Part shown: piece by piece, positions 1 to 4,171 of the stretch
Layout: the number at the start of each line of letters is the position of its first letter
Numbering within the stretch: position 1 is the stretch's first letter
Origin: Verrucomicrobiales bacterium
GTDB lineage: Bacteria; Verrucomicrobiota; Verrucomicrobiia; Limisphaerales; UBA1100
DNA length: 5,651 nt
Direction: 5' to 3'
Assembly (NCBI GenBank): GCA_011523245.1
Contig: WTHG01000370.1
Coordinates: 1-5,651, forward strand
The notes under the pieces: model-generated
What the model was told of the DNA's origin: nothing
Databases searched by the model: none
What the model saw: only the letters and a program-made list of their open reading frames with translations
Position numbers and translations under genes: made by a program

Positions 1-278
1 TCCTGGCTGAGCGTCAGACTGAGCAGATCGTGGTGGGCATGCCTCGCAACATGGATGGCAGTTTCGGGCCGCAGGCGTTGTTGGTGCAGGATTTTGTGGC
101 GGTGTTGAAAAAGTCCGTGGCGATGCCGGTGGTGACGTGGGACGAGCGGCTGACCAGCGCGGCAGCAGAGGAGCGCCTGCGTGAGGCGGGCGTGAACGCG
201 CGGGACGCGAAAAAGAAGGTGGACGCCTCGGCGGCGGCCATCATGCTGCAGGATTATCTGGATAGTTTCGCCGGATGA
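1..278 (+). CDS. ruvX: Putative pre-16S rRNA nuclease / Holliday junction resolvase-like RuvX (YqgF), 5'-truncated by window edge
   Basis: This is the C-terminal part (about 91 codons, first complete codon at position 3) of a YqgF/RuvX protein. The family has an RNase H-like fold. It is linked to 5' maturation of 16S rRNA and was earlier proposed as a Holliday junction resolvase; it acts in the cytoplasm. Visible family motifs are VVGMPRNMDGS (the strand and loop after the catalytic core's middle), WDERLTS followed by AEERLREAG, and the C-terminal KVDASAAAIMLQDYLD, which carries the last catalytic Asp. The N-terminal catalytic Asp strand lies outside the window. Family members are about 135-150 aa, so roughly a third is missing. 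The stop overlaps the truA start by ATGA (275-278), which points to cotranscription and translational coupling. Codon usage is GC-rich like truA. The family call is secure; the nuclease function comes from the family. Confidence 0.93.
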   Translation, partial: LAERQTEQIVVGMPRNMDGSFGPQALLVQDFVAVLKKSVAMPVVTWDERLTSAAAEERLREAGVNARDAKKKVDASAAAIMLQDYLDSFAG

Positions 279-1021
279 AACGGTTCAAGCTCACCATTGC
301 CTACGATGGCGCGGGCTATTACGGCTGGCAGGTGCAGCAGCGGCAGGTGACTGTGCAGCAACGGGTGGAGGAGGCCGTGCAGCAGTTGTTTCCGGCCGTG
401 AAACGGGTGCACAGCTCCAGCCGCACGGACACCGGCGTACATGCGCTGGGCATGGTGGCGCATGTGGATTTGCCGGTGGATCAGCGACCGATGGATGGGG
501 CGCAACTGCGCCGTGCACTCAATGCCTTTTTGCCGGCGGACATTCGGGTGATGAAGGCGGTGCGCGCCAAGGCGGATTTTCATGCGCGCTTTGATGCGAA
601 GGGCAAGCAGTATCATTATTGCATCTGGAATGGTCCGGCGATGAACCCGCTGCTCAACGGCCGTGCGTGGCATGTGCCGGTGTCTCTGGATGTGCCGCGC
701 ATGCAGGCGGCGGCGAAGTTGTTTGTGGGTAACAAAGATTTCAAGTCCTTTGCCACCACGCGCGAGTATGAGATGGAAACCACCGTGCGCCGCGTGACCA
801 AGTGCGAGGTACGCAAGCGCGGGCCGGAGGTGCACGTGCTGATTGCCGGCGAAGGATTTTTGTACAAGATGTGCCGAGGCATTGTGGGCACGCTGGAACA
901 GGTGGGCCAAGGCAAGCTGACACAACGGGCGATTCGCCAGATTTTTCGTGACCGTGACCGCTGCGTGGCCGGCATGAACGCGCCGGCGTGCGGGCTGACT
1001 TTGGTAAAAGTTTTGTACTAG
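275..1021 (+). CDS. truA: tRNA pseudouridine(38-40) synthase TruA
   Basis: TruA isomerises uridines 38, 39 and 40 in the tRNA anticodon stem-loop to pseudouridine, with no cofactor, in the cytoplasm. The 248-aa product has normal family length. It opens with FKLTIAYDGAGYYGWQVQ, the typical N-terminal strand. The catalytic Asp is D52 in SSRTDTGVHALG (residues 47-59). Other family stretches are FHARFDAKGKQYHYCIWN (102-119), the KDFKSFA segment (154-160), GFLYKMCRGIVGTLEQVG (194-211) and the closing PACGLTLVKVLY (237-248). In the motif around 199-202 the sequence is MCRG, where many homologues have MVRN; this is a mild variation away from the catalytic Asp. The ATG at 275 overlaps the ruvX stop (ATGA) and has no clear Shine-Dalgarno site, so expression probably depends on coupling to the upstream gene. 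Confidence 0.97.
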   Translation: MKRFKLTIAYDGAGYYGWQVQQRQVTVQQRVEEAVQQLFPAVKRVHSSSRTDTGVHALGMVAHVDLPVDQRPMDGAQLRRALNAFLPADIRVMKAVRAKADFHARFDAKGKQYHYCIWNGPAMNPLLNGRAWHVPVSLDVPRMQAAAKLFVGNKDFKSFATTREYEMETTVRRVTKCEVRKRGPEVHVLIAGEGFLYKMCRGIVGTLEQVGQGKLTQRAIRQIFRDRDRCVAGMNAPACGLTLVKVLY

Positions 1022-1025
1022 GGAT

Positions 1026-1054
1026 GAAGGATGAAGGCAGTTAATTCATCCTTC
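1026..1054 (+). repeat. Perfect 10-bp inverted repeat in the truA-trmL spacer
   Basis: GAAGGATGAA (1026-1035) is the exact reverse complement of TTCATCCTTC (1045-1054), with a 9-nt loop. A competing pairing also exists: AAGGCAG (1034-1040) matches CTGCCTT (1068-1074), which ends directly before the trmL ATG. The spacer is therefore nearly all arm sequence, with a purine-rich left half and a pyrimidine-rich right half built from GAAGGATGAA-like and AAGGCAG-like words. There is only a short TTTT (1058-1061) after it, so it is a poor intrinsic terminator. It could be an mRNA stability or translation-control hairpin, or one copy of a dispersed palindromic repeat. The pairing is seen directly; the role is not known. 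Confidence 0.7.
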
Positions 1055-1074
1055 CGCTTTTCGCCTTCTGCCTT

Positions 1075-1545
1075 ATGAACGTTGTCCTCCTCCAGCCTGA
1101 GATACCGCCCAACACAGGGAATGTGGCGCGCTTGTGTGCGGCCACGGGGGTGCGGCTGCATTTGGTGGGCCCACTGGGTTTTCGGCTGGACGACCGCGAG
1201 TTGAAGCGGGCGGGGATGGATTACTGGCAGCAGGTGGATTGGCGGATGTGGGATGACTGGGCGGCGTTTGCCGTGGAGCTGCCGGCGGGCGCGCGTTTGT
1301 GGCTGGTGGAGCAGGGTGGGGCAAAGCGTTATGACGAGGTGGAATTCCGTGTCGATGATTTCTTGGTTTTTGGTCGTGAGACGGCCGGTTTGCCGAAAGG
1401 TCTTCTCGAAAACAATGCGGATTCATGGCTGCGCATCCCAATGTTTAATTCAGAAGCGAGATCGCTGAATCTCTCCAATTGCGTTTCACTGGTGCTGTAT
1501 GAGGCCTTGCGACAACAGGGTTTTTCCGGCGAATTGGGCGCATGA
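1075..1545 (+). CDS. trmL: tRNA (cytidine/uridine-2'-O-)-methyltransferase TrmL (YibK type, SPOUT superfamily)
   Basis: TrmL uses S-adenosylmethionine to methylate the 2'-hydroxyl of the wobble nucleotide (position 34) in certain leucine tRNAs. The 156-aa product is a minimal SPOUT domain of the same size as E. coli TrmL. Diagnostic stretches are QPEIPPNTGNVARLCAATG (7-25), LVGPLGF (30-36), RAGMDYW (45-51), the SAM-knot motifs LVFGRETAGLPKGLL (97-111), and RIPM..ARSLNLSNCVSLVLYEALRQQG (120-149). The ATG at 1075 gives an N-terminus aligned with the family. No Shine-Dalgarno site precedes it; the upstream bases are pyrimidine-rich and can form a hairpin. It lies 53 nt after truA and probably shares its transcript. 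As a SAM consumer it sits directly before a SAM riboswitch, but that riboswitch is downstream and controls the next operon. Confidence 0.95.
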   Translation: MNVVLLQPEIPPNTGNVARLCAATGVRLHLVGPLGFRLDDRELKRAGMDYWQQVDWRMWDDWAAFAVELPAGARLWLVEQGGAKRYDEVEFRVDDFLVFGRETAGLPKGLLENNADSWLRIPMFNSEARSLNLSNCVSLVLYEALRQQGFSGELGA

Positions 1546-1558
1546 CGCTGATTAGGGG

Positions 1559-1586
1559 TTGACGCCCTCGCCGATTCGCCTATGTT
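1559..1586 (+). promoter_or_regulatory. Likely sigma-70-type promoter for the riboswitch operon
   Basis: TTGACG (1559-1564) matches the -35 consensus at 5 of 6 bases. TATGTT (1581-1586) matches the -10 consensus at 4 of 6, with a 16-nt spacer. Transcription would begin around 1592-1595, just upstream of the SAM-I aptamer that starts near 1609. The position directly after the trmL stop and before the riboswitch is what an independent operon promoter should have. It is inferred from pattern and placement only. Confidence 0.5.
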
Positions 1587-1587
1587 T

Positions 1588-1607
1588 CCCCCGCTCCCTA
1601 ACGGGGG
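1588..1607 (+). repeat. Short GC-only inverted repeat at the expected transcription start
   Basis: CCCCCG (1588-1593) and CGGGGG (1602-1607) are perfect reverse complements around an 8-nt loop, CTCCCTAA. The element lies between the predicted -10 box and the riboswitch P1 helix. If transcription starts near 1593, most of the left arm is not in the RNA, so it could instead be a DNA-level operator, or the start site is further upstream than predicted. No function is assigned. Confidence 0.45.
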
Positions 1608-1608
1608 C

Positions 1609-1722
1609 GCTCATAGAGAGTGACGGAGGGACTGGCCCAATGATGTCACGGCAACCGATTGAAACAGCGCGTTTCAATGGCCAGGTGCCAAATCCAGCCG
1701 GTGAAAGCCGGAGAAGATGAGC
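1609..1722 (+). promoter_or_regulatory. SAM-I riboswitch aptamer (S-box leader)
   Basis: The conserved S-box core is present in order: AGAG (1617-1620), CGGAGGGACTGGCCCAATGA (1624-1643), CGGCAACC (1649-1656), GGTGCCAAATCC (1684-1695) and AGATGAG (1715-1721). The helices can be paired: P1 GCTCAT/ATGAGC (1609-1614 with 1717-1722), P2 GTGAC/GTCAC (1620-1624 with 1645-1649), P3 ATTGAAAC/GTTTCAAT (1658-1665 with 1671-1678) inside ACC/GGT (1654-1656 with 1684-1686), and P4 CCGGT/GCCGG closing a GAAA tetraloop (1698-1702 with 1707-1711). The loop-2 pseudoknot TGGC (1633-1636) with GCCA (1687-1690) is intact. Known S-box leaders bind SAM and terminate transcription of methionine and sulfur-metabolism genes. 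Here the regulated operon is the thrC-like, cysO-like, NIL and GNAT genes. All parts look functional. Confidence 0.96.
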
Positions 1723-1753
1723 CTTGGCGCAAAATAATTTTCGCCCGCTCATC
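1716..1753 (+). promoter_or_regulatory. Predicted antiterminator of the SAM-I riboswitch
   Basis: GATGAGC (1716-1722), which is the 3' arm of P1 plus one base, is the exact reverse complement of GCTCATC (1747-1753) within the left arm of the terminator. Without SAM these two segments can pair and break up the terminator. With SAM the 3' arm is held in P1 and the terminator forms. The hexamer GCTCAT occurs both at 1609-1614 and at 1747-1752, which makes the two pairings mutually exclusive. The pairing is seen in the sequence; the switching model follows known S-box mechanism. Confidence 0.75.
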
Positions 1754-1772
1754 GCCGTGAGCGGGCTTTTTT
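1743..1772 (+). terminator. Rho-independent terminator, expression platform of the riboswitch
   Basis: GCCCGCTCA (1743-1751) pairs perfectly with TGAGCGGGC (1758-1766) around a 6-nt loop, followed at once by six T residues (1767-1772). This is a textbook intrinsic terminator located 21 nt after the aptamer and about 40 nt before the thrC-like start codon. It would end the leader transcript when SAM is bound. Confidence 0.93.
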
Positions 1773-1803
1773 GTAGCCTGTTGTCGGCGAACTTGTTGAA
1801 GAA

Positions 1804-1811
1804 AAGGAAAG
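1804..1811 (+). promoter_or_regulatory. Shine-Dalgarno site of the thrC-like gene
   Basis: AAGGAAAG ends 3 nt before the ATG at 1815, with the GG pair 7 nt upstream of it. It is the clearest ribosome binding site in the window and fixes the start at 1815 instead of the in-frame ATG at 1836. It lies outside the terminator hairpin, consistent with control at transcription and not at translation. Confidence 0.65.
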
Positions 1812-1814
1812 ACT

Positions 1815-3080
1815 ATGGTTGAACAACAGGGTTACATGAAGGCGTTATGTTGTCGTGAGTGCGGTGAGGAATACCCTCTCGAGGCACGGCATGTTTGCGA
1901 GTTATGTTTTGGACCGTTAGAGGTGGTTTATGACTACGAGGCGGCCAAGAGGAAAATGACTCGTCAGACGATTGAGGGACGTCCTCAAAGCATGTGGAGA
2001 TACGCCGAACTATTGCCGGTGGCTGGTGAACCAACCGTTGGCCGCGAGGTGGGCTTCACACCGCTGGTAAAGGCTGATCGTCTTGCTAAACGGCTGGGAA
2101 TTCGTGAGCTATGGATTAAGAACGATGCAGTTAATTATCCAACGCTTTCATTTAAGGATCGCGTTGTGAGTGTGGCTTTGAGCCGAGCGCGCGAAATGGG
2201 CTTTGAAGTGGTGGCCTGCGCTTCAACTGGAAATCTTGCCAATAGCGTAGCGGCCAACGCGGCGTCTGCAGGCCTTACGGCATTTGTTTTCATTCCAAAT
2301 GACCTTGAGAAGGGTAAGGTGGTAAATTCTCTGATCTATAATGCCAATGTTATTGGGATTAAGGGGCACTATGATGAAGTGAACCGTCTCTGCGCCGAGA
2401 TTGCCGGTAAACATAATTGGGCATTTGTTAACGTGAATATGCGCCCCTATTACGCGGAAGGCTCCAAAACTCAAGGTTTCGAGATTATGGAACAACTTGG
2501 ATGGAAAATCCCGCGACACACAGTTGTTCCGATGGCTTCCGGTTCATTACTTACCAAGATTCATAAGAGTTACCAGGAGGCCGTGAAGGTTGGTTTAGTC
2601 GAAGAATCAGAATACAGCGTGCATGGTGCGCAAGCTACGGGTTGTTCGCCAATTAGTCAGGCGTTCAAGCAAGGGCAGGATTTCTTCAAGCCAGTTAAAC
2701 CTGACACGATTGCTAAAAGCTTGGCTATAGGTACACCGGCTGATGGATTTTATGCTTTAAAAGTTTTCAAAGAAACCGCTGCGGCCTCGGATGATGTGAC
2801 TGATGATGAGATTCGCGAGGGAATTAAGCTCCTTGCGGAGACCGAGGGTATCTTTGCTGAAACCGCAGGAGGCGTAACCGTGGGCGTTGCAAAAAAACTC
2901 ATTGCCAGCGGCGCTATCCCTGCCGATGATTCGGCCGTGCTTTGCATCACCGGCAACGGTCTGAAAACGCTCGATGCCGTGGAAAACCATGCGGGTAGCA
3001 CTCGTGAAATTGCTCCCAGTTTGCGGGAGTTTGAGTCGCTGCTAGATAGCGATAAAGAGCTCGCAGCAGCTACTCAATAA
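1815..3080 (+). CDS. thrC: Threonine synthase-family PLP enzyme under SAM-I riboswitch control; possible O-phosphohomoserine sulfhydrylase
   Basis: Threonine synthase converts O-phosphohomoserine to threonine and phosphate with pyridoxal phosphate. The 421-aa product starts with a Cys4 zinc-ribbon-like segment (CCRECG at 12-17, CELCFGPLEVVYDY at 28-41), as in cyanobacterial and other long threonine synthases. The fold-type II PLP core follows: IKNDAVNYPTLSFKDRVVSVAL, with the Schiff-base lysine K114 (101-122); ASTGNLANSVAANAA (136-150); the RPYYAEGSKTQGFEI segment (210-224); VPMASGSLLTKI (238-249); GCSPISQAFKQG (276-287); TEGIFAETAGGVT (343-355); and ITGNGLKTLDAVE (378-390). No key residue is missing and length is normal. 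What is odd is the setting: a SAM-I riboswitch in front and a CysO-like carrier plus a NIL protein behind. If it is plain threonine synthase, SAM would repress threonine synthesis, which is unusual logic. A homocysteine-forming role using the carrier's thiocarboxylate would fit better but is inference. Base composition is visibly lower in GC than ruvX-trmL. Confidence 0.93.
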   Translation: MVEQQGYMKALCCRECGEEYPLEARHVCELCFGPLEVVYDYEAAKRKMTRQTIEGRPQSMWRYAELLPVAGEPTVGREVGFTPLVKADRLAKRLGIRELWIKNDAVNYPTLSFKDRVVSVALSRAREMGFEVVACASTGNLANSVAANAASAGLTAFVFIPNDLEKGKVVNSLIYNANVIGIKGHYDEVNRLCAEIAGKHNWAFVNVNMRPYYAEGSKTQGFEIMEQLGWKIPRHTVVPMASGSLLTKIHKSYQEAVKVGLVEESEYSVHGAQATGCSPISQAFKQGQDFFKPVKPDTIAKSLAIGTPADGFYALKVFKETAAASDDVTDDEIREGIKLLAETEGIFAETAGGVTVGVAKKLIASGAIPADDSAVLCITGNGLKTLDAVENHAGSTREIAPSLREFESLLDSDKELAAATQ

Positions 3081-3088
3081 ACATTATT

Positions 3089-3364
3089 ATGCCAGTAAAT
3101 ATTCGTATCCCTACGCCGCTTCGTAAGCTCACACATGATGAAGAAGTGGTGGAAACCAGTGCCGAAAACATCGGTCAGGCCATTGCCGACCTTGAAACCC
3201 GTTACCCAGGTATTGAGGAACGGTTGCTTGATGAGTCCGGTGAAGTGCGGCGCTTTGTCAACGTATACGTTAACGAGGAAGATATTCGTTTTCTCGACAA
3301 CAAAGACACTGCGATCAAAGATGGCGATGAGGTAAGTATCATTCCCGCCATTGCAGGTGGTTGA
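3089..3364 (+). CDS. MoaD/ThiS-family sulfur carrier protein, CysO-like, with C-terminal Gly-Gly
   Basis: This is a 91-aa ubiquitin-like beta-grasp protein ending in IIPAIAGG. The C-terminal Gly-Gly is the site that an E1-like ThiF/MoeB enzyme adenylates and turns into a thiocarboxylate, making the protein a sulfide donor. The internal stretch RRFVNVYVNEEDIRF (54-68), the N-terminal NIRIPTPLR (4-12) and LETRYPGIEERLLDESG (35-51) resemble Mycobacterium tuberculosis CysO more than MoaD or ThiS. CysO serves CysM in cysteine synthesis, and the Mec+ protease frees the product. HcyS in Wolinella plays a similar part for homocysteine. The gene lies 8 nt after the thrC-like stop with no Shine-Dalgarno site, so it is probably coupled. 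The acidic composition contrasts with the very basic tail of the next gene's product. No ThiF/MoeB or Mec+/JAMM gene lies in the window. The carrier family is secure; the client pathway is inferred. Confidence 0.93.
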   Translation: MPVNIRIPTPLRKLTHDEEVVETSAENIGQAIADLETRYPGIEERLLDESGEVRRFVNVYVNEEDIRFLDNKDTAIKDGDEVSIIPAIAGG

Positions 3365-3368
3365 GCGG

Positions 3369-3668
3369 ATGCCAGCTAAGAAGACAGCTAAGAAAAAGAC
3401 GCCTAAAAAGAGCGCGAAAAAAGAGCAAGAGCGGCTTCGTTTATGGCTGATGTACCCTCCCAAGCACATTACCTCACCGATAGTTTGGGAGTTGATCACT
3501 CGATTTGAGTTGAAGGCTAACATTCGTCAGGCTGAAGTACGCGATGAAATTGGTATAGTTTGCCTAGAACTCGAAGGTCTACGCTTATCACTCAAGAAAG
3601 CCTCCCAATGGCTTGACCGCCAAGGTGTTAAAGTTGAGCCGGTAGAAATAAGCGTTATTAGTGGCTGA
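3369..3668 (+). CDS. Stand-alone NIL-domain protein with lysine-rich N-terminal tail
   Basis: A 99-aa protein. Residues 1-20 are a low-complexity basic tail, AKKTAKKKTPKKSAKK-like, with 9 lysines in 20 positions. Residues 21-93 match the NIL domain, an ACT-like fold: RLWLMYPPKHITSPIVWELI, then RFELKANIRQAEVRDEIG, a conserved-type LELEG, and the closing WLDRQGVKVEPVEI. NIL domains are known at the C-terminus of the methionine transporter ATPase MetN, where methionine binding inhibits transport, and in NIL-ferredoxin proteins needed for homocysteine formation in some methanogens. The ATG at 3369 is chosen over an upstream TTG at 3351 because AGGTGG (3355-3360) sits 8 nt before it and it follows the carrier stop by 4 nt. 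A methionine or sulfur-relay role fits the SAM riboswitch, but the exact job is unknown. Confidence 0.85.
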   Translation: MPAKKTAKKKTPKKSAKKEQERLRLWLMYPPKHITSPIVWELITRFELKANIRQAEVRDEIGIVCLELEGLRLSLKKASQWLDRQGVKVEPVEISVISG

Positions 3669-3678
3669 GGTGGCCGGC

Positions 3679-4122
3679 GTGGTAACCATTCGGTGGGACG
3701 TGCTACCTACCGAGTTATCTGAGGTGCGTCGTTTGTCACTATACCCTTTCAAGCAGGCCAGCAAAAACCTGGACGCTGAGATGACCGCTAACCCTGCGAC
3801 GATCTTCGCCGGCGCCTTTCGTGAGAATCAACCGATTGGCTGCATTGCCGTGTTACCTGAGCCGAATCACGGCTGCACCGCGCGGATACGGTGGTTTGGA
3901 GTATTGGAAAATGAGCGTGGGCAGGGCGTGGGCACGCAACTTGTGGCCGCCGCACAGAAACACGCCACGGACTCCGATCAAACGCTCTGGGCCGATGTCC
4001 GCATCAAGGCCATCCCAATCTATGAAAGACTCGGGTTTGAGCCCTTGGGCGACTTCTTTGAATTACCGGAAATCGGTTTGCACCGCGTAATGCGCTGGGG
4101 GCCAACTGGACTCCGTTCTTGA
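3679..4122 (+). CDS. GNAT-family N-acetyltransferase (YjcF/ElaA-like), substrate unknown
   Basis: GNAT enzymes move an acetyl group from acetyl-CoA to an amine or related acceptor. The product (147 aa from GTG 3679) contains IFAGAFRENQPIGCIAVLP (strands 2-3), the acetyl-CoA loop VLENERGQGVGTQLV, with the R-x-x-G-x-G signature at residues 80-85, and a C-terminal IPIYERLGF with FFELPEIGLHRVM, the pattern seen in YjcF/ElaA-like members. Starts are ambiguous. GTG 3679 is preferred because GAGGTGG (3667-3673) precedes it at good spacing. GTG 3661 would add six residues (MAEVAG) and overlap the NIL gene by 8 nt. In either case it follows the NIL gene closely and is likely in the same SAM-controlled transcript. 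Its substrate cannot be read from the sequence; a homoserine- or thiol-related acceptor would be a guess. Confidence 0.85.
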   Translation: MVTIRWDVLPTELSEVRRLSLYPFKQASKNLDAEMTANPATIFAGAFRENQPIGCIAVLPEPNHGCTARIRWFGVLENERGQGVGTQLVAAAQKHATDSDQTLWADVRIKAIPIYERLGFEPLGDFFELPEIGLHRVMRWGPTGLRS

Positions 4123-4171
4123 AAAAACGGGCCAATTCGTGTCCTCTCACCACGGCGTGACCCGCCCGGTG

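Noticed and set aside
254..925. Long antisense reading frame (223 codons, very His/Leu/Arg rich) opposite truA
   Set aside because: It is the mirror of a GC-rich conserved gene with clear TruA motifs. Its composition is that of an antisense shadow and it shows no recognisable domain.
1021..1061. The 10-bp hairpin after truA as an intrinsic terminator
   Set aside because: The stem is AT-containing and is followed by CGCTTTTCG, not a proper T-tract. Termination is possible but not supported.
1073..1441. Antisense reading frame opposite trmL, rich in Pro and Ala
   Set aside because: It overlaps a well-supported TrmL gene and has shadow composition with no domain signal.
3135..3335. Same-strand alternative frame inside the carrier gene
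   Set aside because: It lies wholly inside the CysO-like gene, whose product matches the family from first to last residue.
3074..3523. Antisense reading frame of 149 codons across the carrier and NIL genes, with a hydrophobic Leu/Phe run
   Set aside because: The hydrophobic run is the complement of the lysine-rich codons (AAG/AAA become CTT/TTT) of the NIL tail. Both sense genes have strong family matches.
4113..4130. CCGTT/AACGG hairpin around the GNAT stop as a possible terminator
   Set aside because: The stem is only 5 bp with an A-rich 8-nt loop, and there is no T-run after it on either strand.
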